DNA from: an uncultured Tenacibaculum sp. | Lineage (GTDB): Bacteria > Bacteroidota > Bacteroidia > Flavobacteriales > Flavobacteriaceae | NCBI GenBank assembly: GCA_947496185.1 | Contig: CANMCD010000001.1 | Location: 62,001-126,000, forward strand | DNA: 64,000 nucleotides | Direction: 5' to 3' | In this document: in pieces, positions 54,842 through 64,000 of the stretch | Layout of the letters: the number at the start of each line of letters is the position of its first letter | Position numbering within the stretch: position 1 is the stretch's first letter | Notes under the pieces: model-generated | The model's input: the letters and a program-made list of their open reading frames with translations, nothing else | Databases searched by the model: none | Told to the model about the DNA's origin: nothing | Made by a program: the position numbers and the translations under genes

Positions 54842-54908
54842 AAGAAAATTTCGCCGTCTATCGATGTGGGAAAATGCTAGTAATTATGATAAAGTTTATT
54901 ATCAATCG

Positions 54909-55661
54909 CTAATTGATAATTTCGTATAAAATTGGTTTGCTTGGAGAAGCATCATTTTCAAAAGGAGCTATCATAAGATTGAGAAAGTAGAGACCATCTT
55001 TTATATGGTTTGGAACGTATATAAATTCAGTAATCGTTGCATACAAACGAATATTGTCTTTCGTATTCCAAAAGGCATTATGAGCAAGTAATTTTCCTTG
55101 ATCTTTTTCTTTATCTACTGATGGTAGGTCTATCAGTAGATGTTGGATGCCTTTTTCTCTCAAATATATAGCCGCTGCTGACGACAAATAGGGTGGATTT
55201 GTATTTGAATATCTTGCCGACTTTTTAGTATTGTTATTTGGTAATGTTCTAATTACCAACGCCTCACACGTTGAGTATTCTATGAGTTTTTTAATTGCTT
55301 CTTTTGTAATAATCCAGTCCGTTTGATTATGTTTTTCAGGAGTAACACTAATTACTTCCGTTAAAAAGAAAAATTGAACTAAGTTTTTATTTACAGAATG
55401 CACTTCTTTAGTAATATGCCCAACACATTCTGTATGTGTAATGTGAGAATGTGGATTAAAATGAATATTATGAAAGTTGACCACAGCTCCTGCCGCCACA
55501 CTACCAGTCCAATCATCTAAGACTACAGGAGATATTTTTGGATCGTCAATATACCAAGCATTTACATTCTCTTTGGAAGGATCAATCGCTATAGAAATGT
55601 CTAGCGGTTTTTTTAAGTCAATAGTATACTGTTTTGAAAGGTGTTCGATTGTGGCTATCAT
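54909..55661 (-). CDS. Cyclase-family metal-dependent hydrolase (kynurenine formamidase-like)
   Basis: This 250-residue protein is of the cyclase fold (PF04199-type). The metal-binding region reads NFHNIHFNPHSHITHTECVGHI, a variant of the family's HxGTHxDxPxH motif, and a later His/Glu pair is possible. Members include KynB-like formamidases and isatin hydrolases; I cannot tell which substrate applies. It lies 13 bases after the hemW start side on the same strand, so the two probably form an operon with hemW first. Confidence 0.85.
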   Translation of the reverse strand: MIATIEHLSKQYTIDLKKPLDISIAIDPSKENVNAWYIDDPKISPVVLDDWTGSVAAGAVVNFHNIHFNPHSHITHTECVGHITKEVHSVNKNLVQFFFLTEVISVTPEKHNQTDWIITKEAIKKLIEYSTCEALVIRTLPNNNTKKSARYSNTNPPYLSSAAAIYLREKGIQHLLIDLPSVDKEKDQGKLLAHNAFWNTKDNIRLYATITEFIYVPNHIKDGLYFLNLMIAPFENDASPSKPILYEIIN

Positions 55662-55674
55662 ACCGTAAAATTAC

Positions 55675-56865
55675 TTAAATTATAAATAAATCACTAGCCA
55701 ATCCATCTGCTAAAAATTTTCCTTTATGCGTGGTTTTTAAAACAGTAGTTTTCTCTTGCTGTACAGGGTAGGTTTGATTAGGTTTGTATTGAAATAGCTC
55801 AGCCGTATTTTTTGTGTCTAAAAAAAGCAGTTCTTGGGCTATGAATTTCTCTGCAGAAGACAACAGTTTGTTTTTGTATTGCATGCCAAAATCTGTTGCT
55901 ATTTTATCAAGAGATACCCCCCATATAGTTCGAAGCCCTGTCATTAAATATTCATTGAATCGATCATTTTTACTCAGTACTTCTATTTCGTTAGGCAATT
56001 TATTTTGTTGGATTGCCTTTATATATTTTGCATTATTAGCAACATTCCAGCTACGATGTGCATGGTTAAAAGAATGGGCAGAAGGGCCAACTCCTACATA
56101 TTTTTTATGAAACCAATAACTCGTATTATGCCTAGAAAAGTAAGAAGGTTTTCCAAAGTTTGATATTTCATAATGAATGAAACCCTGTTTGGCAGTTTCC
56201 GCAGTTAATATCTCAAAATGCCCTCTTGCCGTAGCTTCTTTCACATCAGGAAATTGCTTTCTTTCAATAAACCGATGCAAGGCAGTTTTCGGTTCGACTG
56301 TTAACGCATAAGAAGATATATGACGAATGCCAAAATCAAAAGCGATCTGTAAATTTTCTCTCCACTGATCCTTACTCATATTCGGAATTCCATATATCAA
56401 ATCAATCGAAATATTATCAAAATGTTTGGAGGCAAAGGAGAGAGACTCTTTAGCTTCTTGTGCATTGTGAGCACGATTCATCATCGTCAAATCACTTTCA
56501 ATAAAAGATTGAATTCCAATACTTAACCTGTTTATTTTACTGGTGGCGAGTTTGGTAATCGTGTCTTTTGATAAGTCATCAGGATTTGCCTCTAAGGTAA
56601 TTTCAGGAGTGTCAGAAACCCTATAATACCTAAAAATGGTAGTTAACAAATCGTCAATTTCTTTTTGCGAGAGTAGGCTAGGGGTTCCTCCACCAAAATA
56701 AATAGTTTCTACTGTTTCATCCTTTAGTTCTATTGCCCGTAATTCGAGTTCTTTTTGCAAGCAAACCACCAATTCATCTTTCTTTTTGATAGACGTAGAA
56801 AAATGAAAATCACAATAGTGACACGCTTGTTTACAAAATGGAATATGTAGATAAATACCAGCCAA
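55675..56865 (-). CDS. hemW: Radical SAM heme chaperone HemW
   Basis: This 396-residue radical-SAM protein has the cluster motif HIPFCKQACHYCDFHF (Cys11, Cys15, Cys18), which differs from coproporphyrinogen oxidase HemN by the spacing and the missing N-terminal extension. TIYFGGGTPSLL, ITLEANPDDL, RLSIGIQSF and NISIDLIYGIP are further family blocks; a HemN_C-type domain follows. HemW delivers heme to membrane proteins. ruvC lies 31 bases upstream on the same strand. Confidence 0.94.
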   Translation of the reverse strand: MAGIYLHIPFCKQACHYCDFHFSTSIKKKDELVVCLQKELELRAIELKDETVETIYFGGGTPSLLSQKEIDDLLTTIFRYYRVSDTPEITLEANPDDLSKDTITKLATSKINRLSIGIQSFIESDLTMMNRAHNAQEAKESLSFASKHFDNISIDLIYGIPNMSKDQWRENLQIAFDFGIRHISSYALTVEPKTALHRFIERKQFPDVKEATARGHFEILTAETAKQGFIHYEISNFGKPSYFSRHNTSYWFHKKYVGVGPSAHSFNHAHRSWNVANNAKYIKAIQQNKLPNEIEVLSKNDRFNEYLMTGLRTIWGVSLDKIATDFGMQYKNKLLSSAEKFIAQELLFLDTKNTAELFQYKPNQTYPVQQEKTTVLKTTHKGKFLADGLASDLFII

Positions 56866-56896
56866 GAGATTTATTTAAAAGAGATTAGGTATATGT

Positions 56897-57475
56897 TTAT
56901 TTTTTAATTCTTTTTTCGTTTTGTTTGACAAAAGAAGCCCATCCCGTATAGTTTTTACCGCCAACTTTTTGCCCTGAATTATAAAAGTGACAAACCGCAG
57001 CCGCCAACCCATCAGTGGCATCCAAGTTTTTTGGTAATTCTTTTAGGTTCAGTAAAGACTTTAGCATTAAAGCTACTTGTTCTTTACTGGCGTTACCATT
57101 TCCAGTAATTGCCATTTTTATTTTTTTAGGCAAGTATTCTGTTACAGGGATGTCACGAGATAATCCAGCAGCCATGGCAACCCCTTGAGCACGCCCAAGT
57201 TTTAGCATCGATTGTACATTTTTACCAAAAAATGGCGCTTCCAAAGCAATTTCATCAGGATGATAAGTTTCGATTAGCTGTATAGTACGTTCAAAAATCA
57301 ATTTGAGTTTTATATACGGATCCTCATATTTTTTCAACAACAATTCATTCATTTGAATGAACTCCATCTTTTTACCAATTATCTTAATTACTCCAAACCC
57401 CATGATGGTCGTTCCCGGGTCAACCCCTAATATGATCTTTTCGGTTTTCAAACTTTTGATGCTAATTTTAATCAA
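56897..57475 (-). CDS. ruvC: Crossover junction endodeoxyribonuclease RuvC
   Basis: This 192-residue Holliday junction resolvase cuts four-way DNA junctions with RuvAB. The RNase-H-like acidic residues appear in LGVDPGTTIMGFGV (Asp19), EIALEAPFFGKNVQSMLKLGRAQG, and LDATDGLAAAVCHFYN. A start at an inner TTG (LKTEKIIL) is possible, as the first nine residues are atypical. Likely an operon with hemW and the cyclase gene. Confidence 0.95.
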   Translation of the reverse strand: MIKISIKSLKTEKIILGVDPGTTIMGFGVIKIIGKKMEFIQMNELLLKKYEDPYIKLKLIFERTIQLIETYHPDEIALEAPFFGKNVQSMLKLGRAQGVAMAAGLSRDIPVTEYLPKKIKMAITGNGNASKEQVALMLKSLLNLKELPKNLDATDGLAAAVCHFYNSGQKVGGKNYTGWASFVKQNEKRIKK

Positions 57476-57627
57476 TTTAGCCTATTAAATAATAATGTTT
57501 AGCTAGAAAAACACCTATCTGTATCTTTTTGATCCTAACCTTACTATCTAGAAGACTTCTCTGTAGATAATTTATATTAAACTTAGATTATTACAAAAGT
57601 ACATTTTTCCATTGGTTTGGAGGAGAC

Positions 57628-59250
57628 TTATTTTATTTCAACCGAAGTAAACTGAAATGTATTTCCATCAAACAAACCTTTATCAGACAACTTTAAAGAA
57701 GGGATAACCAATAGCGCCATAAAAGAAAGTGTCATATACGGGGCACGCAACGTACTGCCCATTTCTTTAGCCAAGGCGTCTAGTTTGGCATAAGCTTCTC
57801 CAACTTCTGTAGCCGTTTTATCACTCATAATTCCAGCGACGGGTAATGGCAATACTTCGGATGTGTTTTCTGTTACGGCACAAATTCCTCCTTTATTTTT
57901 AATAAGAAGGTTTACCGCTTTACAAATCATTTTGTCAGAAGTACCAACCGCAATGATATTATGTGAATCGTGTCCTACAGAGCTCGCTATAGCTCCTGTT
58001 TTGAGTCCAAAGTTTTTTATAAAAGCGAGGGAAGGTACTGCGTTTTGGTAACGATTGACGACTGTCATTTTTAGAATATCTTCGTTCGTATTAGAGATAA
58101 GGTTACCATTTTTTTCTAGTGCATTCGCTTCAATTTCGTTGGTTACCAGCTCGCCATCAAGTGCTTCGATTACCCTGATTTTTTCAGCAGAAGAATAATA
58201 TTCAAAGTCTTCAATTGATTTTTTTTCTGTAGTAAAGTTGTTAAGTATTTCAAAAGGTACAGTAGAAATAAAAGCGCTACCATTTTTAGCTATTTGTTGT
58301 CCATTAATAAACGTTTCTAAGACATCAAAGTCTTTTAAATCTTTGACAATGATAAAATCAGCAGGATCTCCTTTCTGCAACAAACCAACATCTAAATTAT
58401 AATGTTTTACAGGGTTAATACAAGCCACTTGCAATACTTTAAATAGGTCGAGCCCCTTTGCTACAGCACGTTTACATAAGTGATTGATATGACCTAGCAA
58501 AAGATCGTCAGGGTGTTTGTCATCAGAGCAAAACATCATATTTTCATAATGATTGGGAAGTAAATCGATCAGTGCTTCAAAATTTTTAGCAGCACTTCCT
58601 TCCCTAATGATTACTTTCATCCCCTTTTGTAGTTTTTCCAACCCTTCTTCGAAGGTAAAACACTCATGATCTGTTGTAATTCCCGCAGCAATATAGCGCG
58701 TCAAATCGGCTCCTCTTACAGCAGGTGCATGACCGTCTATGGGCTTGTTATAGTGTTTTGCCCAAGCGATTTTTTGATGTACTTCCTTGTCATTATGAAT
58801 GACCCCTGGGTAATTCATAACTTCCGCTAAATATTTAATATCAGGATTTTTCATCAATTGCTTTATGTCATTAGCATCGATGACGGCACCCGCACTTTCA
58901 AAGGATGTGGCAGGTACACAAGAAGGAGCGCCAAAATTGAATTTAAAAGGTGTTTTTTTGCCATTTTCTATCATAAAATCAACACCTTTAACGCCCAATA
59001 CATTGGCAATTTCATGGGGGTCAGAAACCGTAGCAACCGTACCATGTATTACTGCGGCCTTAGCAAATTCAGCAGGAACAAGCATCGAGCTTTCAATATG
59101 AATATGTGCATCTACAAAACCGGGTAAGATATAGCTGTCGTTATCGTGTAAAACCTTACGTACGCTATGGATCTTCCCATTTTTGATTTCGATTTCTCCT
59201 TTAAAAATGCTTCTATTGAGTATGTTAACAATATTTCCTTGAATAACCAT
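57628..59250 (-). CDS. ade: Adenine deaminase
   Basis: This 540-residue amidohydrolase turns adenine into hypoxanthine. The metal site includes [18 protein letters not shown] and [37 protein letters not shown] and [12 protein letters not shown] supply the other ligands. The Adenine_deam_C domain ([18 protein letters not shown]) follows. Length is normal. A large palindrome at 59258-59291 ends eight bases before the start and covers the likely promoter, so it may be an operator. Confidence 0.95.
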   Translation of the reverse strand: MVIQGNIVNILNRSIFKGEIEIKNGKIHSVRKVLHDNDSYILPGFVDAHIHIESSMLVPAEFAKAAVIHGTVATVSDPHEIANVLGVKGVDFMIENGKKTPFKFNFGAPSCVPATSFESAGAVIDANDIKQLMKNPDIKYLAEVMNYPGVIHNDKEVHQKIAWAKHYNKPIDGHAPAVRGADLTRYIAAGITTDHECFTFEEGLEKLQKGMKVIIREGSAAKNFEALIDLLPNHYENMMFCSDDKHPDDLLLGHINHLCKRAVAKGLDLFKVLQVACINPVKHYNLDVGLLQKGDPADFIIVKDLKDFDVLETFINGQQIAKNGSAFISTVPFEILNNFTTEKKSIEDFEYYSSAEKIRVIEALDGELVTNEIEANALEKNGNLISNTNEDILKMTVVNRYQNAVPSLAFIKNFGLKTGAIASSVGHDSHNIIAVGTSDKMICKAVNLLIKNKGGICAVTENTSEVLPLPVAGIMSDKTATEVGEAYAKLDALAKEMGSTLRAPYMTLSFMALLVIPSLKLSDKGLFDGNTFQFTSVEIK

Positions 59251-59257
59251 GAAAATC

Positions 59258-59291
59258 TTTTTTGCTAAAGTAGGGCTACTTTAGCAAAAAA
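59258..59291. promoter_or_regulatory. 34-base palindrome over the ade promoter
   Basis: Two perfect 16-base arms (TTTTTTGCTAAAGTAG and CTACTTTAGCAAAAAA) flank GG. On the minus strand it contains TACTTTAG, close to the -7 consensus. It is not followed by a T-run in either direction, so a terminator role is unlikely. Operator or mRNA leader hairpin are both possible. Confidence 0.5.
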
Positions 59292-59319
59292 AAAAGCATC
59301 CAATTTTGGATGCTTTTTT
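59290..59319 (-). terminator. Intrinsic terminator of pckA
   Basis: GCATCCAA (59296-59303) pairs with TTGGATGC (59306-59313), flanked by A6 and T6, so the minus-strand transcript ends in a long T-run just after the pckA stop at 59324. Confidence 0.88.
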
Positions 59320-59323
59320 ACCT

Positions 59324-60934
59324 TTACTTTTCAATGATTGGAGGCCCGCCAGCCAAAATTTCTTCGTTGGCGAACGCTGCAAACTTTTTGAAATTCTCTC
59401 TAAAAGAATCAGCTAATTTGTGAGCTGTGATATAATATTCTTTATCGTTATTCCATGCTTGACGTTGACTTAGTAATTCAGAAGGTACCCCTGGGCACTT
59501 TCTAGGTTGCGCTAAACCAAATACCGAATGGATGTGGTAATTTTCATAAGTAATTTCTCCCAATTCACCGTTCAATGCAGCATTGATCATAGCACGTGTG
59601 TATTTCAGCTTCATTCGGTTTCCAACTCCATAAGGACCGGCAAACCAACCTGTATTTACAAGCCAAACATTCACGCCTGTTTCTTTCATTTTACTACTTA
59701 GCATTTCTGCATATTTGGTAGGGTGTAAAGGCATAAAAGGAGCACCAAAACAAGCAGAAAAACTTGGTAAAGGTTCATTTACACCTGCCTCAGTACCTGC
59801 CACCTTAGCTGTATAACCAGAAATAAAATGATATGCTGCTTGCCCCGGAGTAAGTTTTGAAATCGGAGGCAATACACCAAATGCATCGGCAGTTAAGAAA
59901 AATATATTTTTTGGATTGTTTCCTGTAGAAGGAACTCGGATATTTTCGATATGATGGATCGGGTAACTTACACGCGTATTTTGTGTAATAGAAGTATTTG
60001 CAAAATCTACTTCACCATTTCCATTCGTAACAATATTTTCAAGTATTGCTCCTCGTTTAATAGCCCCGTATATTTCAGGTTCTTTTTCTTGAGATAGGTC
60101 AATTACCTTAGCATAACAACCTCCTTCAAAATTAAAAACGCTGTTTTCTGAAGTCCAACCATGCTCATCATCTCCAATAAGGCTTCGATTTGGATCGGTA
60201 GATAATGTTGTTTTTCCAGTACCTGACAGTCCAAAGAAAATAGCAGTATCCCCCTCTTTACCAACATTAGCAGAACAGTGCATTGGTAAGGTGTTTTTGT
60301 ATACTGGTAAAATGAAATTTAAAGCAGAAAAAATTCCTTTTTTAATTTCACCTGTGTATCCAGTACCTCCAATAAGTGCTATTTTTCTAGAAAAATTTAA
60401 GATTGCAAAATTATGTTGACGTGTTCCATCAACTTCAGGGTTTGCCATAAAGCCTGGAGCATTGATAACCGTCCATTCAGGAGCGAAGTTTTCTAATTCT
60501 TCTTTAGAAGGACGTAAAAACATGTTATATGCAAACATATTACTCCAAGGATACTCGTTAACTACTCTGATATTCAGTTTGTAGTTATCATCCGCACAAG
60601 CATAACTATCTCTTACGAAAACTTCTTTACCAGAAAGATACTCCGTAACTTTATTGTATAAGTTATCAAACTTAGCTGCGTCAAAAGGGATGTTTATTTT
60701 TCCCCACCAGACCTTGTCTTCAGTGATTTCGTCTTTAACAATAAAACGATCCATGGGAGAGCGTCCTGTAAATTCACCAGTCTTAACTGCCAACGCACCA
60801 AAACTAGTTTCTTCACCCTGTCCTTTTTCAATGGTAATATTATGTAACTCGTCTGAAGTTAATTGATAACGAACCGTAGCATCTTTAATACCTAAATTAT
60901 CTATCGAAATCGTTTTCGCATCAAGATTTGTCAT
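59324..60934 (-). CDS. pckA: Phosphoenolpyruvate carboxykinase (ATP)
   Basis: This 536-residue gluconeogenic enzyme converts oxaloacetate and ATP to PEP. Kinase-1a motif FFGLSGTGKTTLS, kinase-2 motif LIGDDEHGW, GGTGYTGEIKKG, and NTGWFAGPYGVGNRMKLKYTRAMI are all present; RSPMDRFIV lies near the substrate site. I choose ATG 60934 (MTNLDAKTISID) instead of 61018 because the -7 box TATTTTTG (60974-60967) lies in between and the shorter form matches the family. Confidence 0.96.
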   Translation of the reverse strand: MTNLDAKTISIDNLGIKDATVRYQLTSDELHNITIEKGQGEETSFGALAVKTGEFTGRSPMDRFIVKDEITEDKVWWGKINIPFDAAKFDNLYNKVTEYLSGKEVFVRDSYACADDNYKLNIRVVNEYPWSNMFAYNMFLRPSKEELENFAPEWTVINAPGFMANPEVDGTRQHNFAILNFSRKIALIGGTGYTGEIKKGIFSALNFILPVYKNTLPMHCSANVGKEGDTAIFFGLSGTGKTTLSTDPNRSLIGDDEHGWTSENSVFNFEGGCYAKVIDLSQEKEPEIYGAIKRGAILENIVTNGNGEVDFANTSITQNTRVSYPIHHIENIRVPSTGNNPKNIFFLTADAFGVLPPISKLTPGQAAYHFISGYTAKVAGTEAGVNEPLPSFSACFGAPFMPLHPTKYAEMLSSKMKETGVNVWLVNTGWFAGPYGVGNRMKLKYTRAMINAALNGELGEITYENYHIHSVFGLAQPRKCPGVPSELLSQRQAWNNDKEYYITAHKLADSFRENFKKFAAFANEEILAGGPPIIEK

Positions 60935-60966
60935 CTTAAAATATTTTAGTTGTGTTTTATTTTCGA

Positions 60967-60974
60967 CAAAAATA
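60967..60974 (-). promoter_or_regulatory. -7 box of pckA
   Basis: TATTTTTG on the minus strand gives a transcript start near 60960 and a leader of about 26 bases to ATG 60934. I find no good -33 TTG. Confidence 0.5.
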
Positions 60975-61018
60975 GTTCTTTTTGTTAAAACTGATTCACG
61001 AAGTAGGAATTTTATCAA

Positions 61019-61402
61019 TTATAATTTGTTAGATTTCTTTTTAAAAAAATAAAACGCTGTTAATAACCAACTTAAAGTTAATAATAATCCGCCAATTGGC
61101 GTAATAAACCAGACAAAATTTACAGGAATTTTTAATAAATAAATTCCATAGATAGAACCAGAGAATAAAAATATGCCTAAAACAATAAGCCAAGTCATTT
61201 TATTTCTAAAAGAATTTGAAGTAGCAGAGTGCGTATTTATAAATAAAAGTAAAAAAACATGAAAGAGTTGGTATCGCACAGCCGTTTCAAAGCTGTTCAT
61301 CGCTGCTGCTGATAGGCTGTTTTTTAGTGCATGGGCTCCCATAGCACCTAGTGTTACTGCGATAGCGCCTAAAAGACAGGTAATTGTTATATTTTTATTC
61401 AT
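61019..61402 (-). CDS. DUF423-family small membrane protein
   Basis: This 127-residue protein has four membrane helices. Family markers are AIAVTLGAMGAHALKNSLSA at the N-terminus and FETAVRYQLFHVFLLLF after it, then FLFSGSIYGIYLL and FVWFITPIGGLLLTLSWLL. Members such as YgdD have no known biochemical role. It sits upstream of pckA on the same strand. Confidence 0.9.
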   Translation of the reverse strand: MNKNITITCLLGAIAVTLGAMGAHALKNSLSAAAMNSFETAVRYQLFHVFLLLFINTHSATSNSFRNKMTWLIVLGIFLFSGSIYGIYLLKIPVNFVWFITPIGGLLLTLSWLLTAFYFFKKKSNKL

Positions 61403-61565
61403 TTTAAAGTTTTTTGTTTGAAAATAAACTTTTTTAACGATATTGCTAAGGTAAAATCAACGATCGAATGTCCTTTGAATTTCCTATGGAATACCCTAAA
61501 AAAGATGTTTTGATTTCTATGATTTTATATGTAAACGATTCAAAACACAAAAGTAAGCCATATAG

Positions 61566-62936
61566 ATGAGAAACATATTAATTATAGGAGCAGGAAAATC
61601 GAGTTCTTCTCTTATAAAATACCTACTAGATAAAGCGGTTGCAGAAAATTTTCATGTAACTATTGCCGATATGTCTGTCGAAAATGCCTTGACAAAAACA
61701 AAGGGACACCCACAGGCAACAGCTATTGCCTTAGATGTGTTCAATTCGGAAGCAAGAGAGGAAGCGATTAAAAAAGCGACCGTGGTAATTTCGATGCTCC
61801 CTGCTCGTTTTCATATACAAGTGGCCAAAGATTGTGTTACATTCGGAAAACACTTGGTAACGGCTTCATATATTTCAAAAGAAATGGAAGCTTTACACGA
61901 GCAAGTTGTAGCCAAAGGACTTGTCTTTATGAACGAGATAGGTTTAGACCCGGGTATCGACCACATGAGTGCCATGCAAGTAATTGATCGGATAAAAGAG
62001 GAAGGGGGGAAAATGGTACTTTTTGAATCGTTCTGTGGAGGACTAGTAGCCCCTGAGAGCGATACCAACTTGTGGAACTATAAATTTACTTGGAATCCTA
62101 GAAATGTTGTGTTAGCAGGGCAAGGAGGTGCTTCAATGTTTATTCAAGAAGGCACCTATAAATACATTCCTTACCATAAATTGTTTCGAAGAACAGAGTT
62201 TTTAGCCGTCAACGGACATGGTAAATTTGAAGCCTATGCCAATAGAGATTCTTTGAAATATAGAAGTATCTATGGTTTGGAAACTATAAAAACCATGTAT
62301 AGAGGTACGATACGAAAGATAGGGTTTTCTCGTGCATGGAATGTCTTTGTACAATTAGGAATGACGGATGATTCGTATACGGTAGAAAATTCAGAAAATT
62401 TAAGTTACCGTGATTTTACCAACTTGTTTTTGGCGTATTCTCCTAGTGATTCGGTAGAATTAAAATTTCGTTCGTACTTAAAGATCGATCAAGACGATAT
62501 TATGTGGGATAAGTTTGTCGAGTTACAACTTTTTGATGCGACTAAAAAAGTGGGGTTAAAAAACGCTAGTCCTGCACAAATATTACAGAAAATATTAATG
62601 GATTCTTGGACCCTAGCTGCAGAAGATAAAGATATGATTGTCATGCATCACAAGTTTGGTTACGAAAAGAAAGGGAAAACAAAACAAATAGAGAGTAGCA
62701 TGGTTATTGAAGGCGAAGATCAAACATATACCGCCATGGCAAAAACGGTAGGCCTTCCTGTTGCGATGGCAACACTGCGTATACTTACAGGTAAAATAAC
62801 AACTCCGGGAGTGCAACTTCCGATTGCTAAAGAAGTTTACGAACCTATTTTGAACGAATTAACAGAATACGGAATCCACTTTAAAGAAAAAGAAGTACCG
62901 TATTTGGGTTACAATCCTGACGGAATAAAAGGGTAA
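61566..62936 (+). CDS. Saccharopine dehydrogenase family protein
   Basis: This 456-residue protein has a Rossmann NAD(P) fold (NILIIGAGKSSSSLIKYLLDKA) and the catalytic-type domain of saccharopine reductases, with MNEIGLDPGIDHMSAMQVID, FESFCGGLVAPESDTNLWNYKFTWNP and the C-terminal AMAKTVGLPVAMATLRILTGKI. It probably acts in lysine metabolism as a saccharopine dehydrogenase or a related oxidoreductase. The 5' side is divergent from DUF423 with a 163-base gap. Confidence 0.92.
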   Translation: MRNILIIGAGKSSSSLIKYLLDKAVAENFHVTIADMSVENALTKTKGHPQATAIALDVFNSEAREEAIKKATVVISMLPARFHIQVAKDCVTFGKHLVTASYISKEMEALHEQVVAKGLVFMNEIGLDPGIDHMSAMQVIDRIKEEGGKMVLFESFCGGLVAPESDTNLWNYKFTWNPRNVVLAGQGGASMFIQEGTYKYIPYHKLFRRTEFLAVNGHGKFEAYANRDSLKYRSIYGLETIKTMYRGTIRKIGFSRAWNVFVQLGMTDDSYTVENSENLSYRDFTNLFLAYSPSDSVELKFRSYLKIDQDDIMWDKFVELQLFDATKKVGLKNASPAQILQKILMDSWTLAAEDKDMIVMHHKFGYEKKGKTKQIESSMVIEGEDQTYTAMAKTVGLPVAMATLRILTGKITTPGVQLPIAKEVYEPILNELTEYGIHFKEKEVPYLGYNPDGIKG

Positions 62937-62956
62937 TGTTTATATTGAAATCAAGT

Positions 62957-63670
62957 TTATAAATAAAAATCGTTGGTAAGTGCTTTGTAAGCATCCGTAT
63001 ATTGATGTCTAGCTACTTCAATAACAAGTGTTTCTTCTTTAACAGCTGTTTCAACGAAAGAAAACTCTAATAAACTCCTTCTGATTTTTGAGGAAGGAGT
63101 TCCTTGTACATGACATACTCGGTTCAAATACAAATTGTATTCCTGCGCTAGGGCTATAAAATGTGTTTCTTCCTCAAAAGGAATAATCACGGCAAAAGTT
63201 CCTTTAGTAGCTAAAATTTCACGGGTGTGTCTAATCAGGGCTTCAAAAGGCAATGCATCAGTATTTCTTGCGGTGTTTCGTGCAGCATCGGTATCGGAAT
63301 GTGAACCCCTAAAAAAAGGAGGGTTACTAACGATAAGATCGTAGGTTTCTTCTTCCTCCTCGATTTCATTAGCGAATTCTTCAAAACTAGCATGGTAACA
63401 AAACAAACGATCTCCCCAATCCGATTGTTCAAAATTAGCGACAGCTTCTTCGTAAGCAGCCTCATCAATTTCAACCGCATCAATAGTTTCTGCATCACTT
63501 CTTTGTGCCAGCATGAGCGATATAACCCCCGTTCCTGCACCAATGTCTAAAATCGTATCAGGGTAGGTATCTAATGAGCACCACGCTCCTAAAAGCACAG
63601 CATCTGTGCCAATTTTCATGGCGGCTTTTTTTTGATGTACGGTAAATTCTTTAAAACGAAATGGCTTCAT
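62957..63670 (-). CDS. tRNA1(Val) (adenine37-N6)-methyltransferase
   Basis: This 237-residue SAM methyltransferase of the TrmN6/YfiC type has motif I LDIGAGTGVISLMLAQR and the amino-methyltransferase motif NPPFFRG, with FTVHQKKAAMKIGTDAVLLGAWC at the N-terminus, a family signature. It modifies A37 of a valine tRNA in the enterobacterial homolog; the same target is inferred here. Confidence 0.92.
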   Translation of the reverse strand: MKPFRFKEFTVHQKKAAMKIGTDAVLLGAWCSLDTYPDTILDIGAGTGVISLMLAQRSDAETIDAVEIDEAAYEEAVANFEQSDWGDRLFCYHASFEEFANEIEEEEETYDLIVSNPPFFRGSHSDTDAARNTARNTDALPFEALIRHTREILATKGTFAVIIPFEEETHFIALAQEYNLYLNRVCHVQGTPSSKIRRSLLEFSFVETAVKEETLVIEVARHQYTDAYKALTNDFYL

Positions 63671-63680
63671 AGCGTATTTT

Positions 63681-63821
63681 TTATTGGGTATTCATAAACA
63701 TTTTAAGAAATTTTTCTGCATTAAACCACAGAAAAATAACAATGAAAAGTAAAATAATCAAGAACAATCCTTTTTTAGGATTGGCTTTTTTTCTTGCTCC
63801 AAATCTACGTTCAAACTTCAT
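63681..63821 (-). CDS. Very small single-helix membrane protein (46 residues)
   Basis: Minus-strand ATG at 63821 opens a 46-residue frame: a basic head (MKFERRFGARKKANPKKG), one hydrophobic helix (LFLIILLFIVIFLWF) and a short tail (NAEKFLKMFMNTQ). It lies 10 bases from each neighbour, as expected of an operon member between MnmD and the tRNA methyltransferase. The positive-inside arrangement is ideal for a membrane protein. Function unknown. Confidence 0.7.
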   Translation of the reverse strand: MKFERRFGARKKANPKKGLFLIILLFIVIFLWFNAEKFLKMFMNTQ

Positions 63822-63830
63822 GATCTATCT

Positions 63831-64000
63831 TTATTTTTTAATTGCTCTCAACATTTCTCTTTTGCCGGGAGGGCCAGGTAATCGTTCTACCAAAAAGCCA
63901 ACGGCTTGCATGGCCCTGCGTACACTACCTTTAGCGGAGTAGGTAACGAGTATTCCGTCATTTTTTAAAGCACGGTACATTTTGTCAAAAATTGTTTCCG
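63831..64000 (-). CDS. mnmD: tRNA 5-methylaminomethyl-2-thiouridine methyltransferase MnmD, C-terminal part
   Basis: The frame is open to the window edge; 56 residues are visible. MYRALKNDGILVTYSAKGSVRR, VGFLVERLPGPPGKREMLRAIKK is the highly characteristic ending of the MnmD (stand-alone MnmC methyltransferase domain) family, which finishes mnm5s2U34 in tRNA. The N-terminus lies beyond base 64000. The small membrane protein follows ten bases after its stop. Confidence 0.8.
   Translation of the reverse strand, partial: ETIFDKMYRALKNDGILVTYSAKGSVRRAMQAVGFLVERLPGPPGKREMLRAIKK

Noticed and set aside
63742-63942. Plus-strand 66-codon frame near the window end
   Set aside because: It is antisense to both the small membrane protein and the MnmD ending, which have real family or topology support.

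Overview
The window is a piece of an AT-rich chromosome from a member of the Flavobacteriaceae (Bacteroidota). The evidence is three SusC/SusD outer-membrane pairs, lipoprotein signals followed by acidic residues, almost no Shine-Dalgarno sequences, many copies of the Bacteroidota -7 promoter box TAnnTTTG (often 19 nt behind a TTG), and typical flavobacterial housekeeping gene order such as tpiA-x-prmA-clpS. A marine genus is plausible, but I cannot name one from the sequence alone.

Bases 1-17200 are devoted to outer-membrane uptake. There are three independent SusC/SusD modules (the first cut by the window edge, the third with an extra lipoprotein), each ending in a clear intrinsic terminator. 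Between modules 1 and 2 lie a LytTR response regulator and a decayed IS3-family element (4771-5995). No glycoside hydrolase, sulfatase or peptidase accompanies the modules, so their substrates are unknown.

Bases 17200-24000 hold a secreted hypothetical, pyrF, an oligopeptide-type ABC permease, a thioredoxin-like lipoprotein and the tpiA-x-prmA-clpS run. Three non-coding stretches here look like small or leader RNAs. Bases 24000-29150 encode a minus-strand tripartite exporter operon (TetR, ABC protein, HlyD, TolC) whose ABC protein has several non-canonical ATPase motifs. Bases 29400-51340 are mostly housekeeping: prfA, a Nif3-like protein, lpxK, a mannose-1-phosphate guanylyltransferase, methionine sulfoxide reductases, an initiator tRNA, a polyprenyl synthase, rlmN, queA, aroA and an MFS transporter. 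They include a broken DUF3857 gene and an outer-membrane protein that seems to have lost its ATG.

Bases 51340-54900 are the most unusual part. A promoter and a strongly folded leader with a terminator-like hairpin precede the MFS gene. Next come diverged ~280 bp tandem repeats, then an M48 metallopeptidase gene enclosed by two ~140 bp direct repeats that each carry a promoter box and a tiny basic ORF beginning MKHKVNF. Bases 54900-64000 return to housekeeping: cyclase, hemW, ruvC, ade, pckA, DUF423, saccharopine dehydrogenase, a tRNA methyltransferase, a 46-residue membrane protein and the C-terminus of MnmD.
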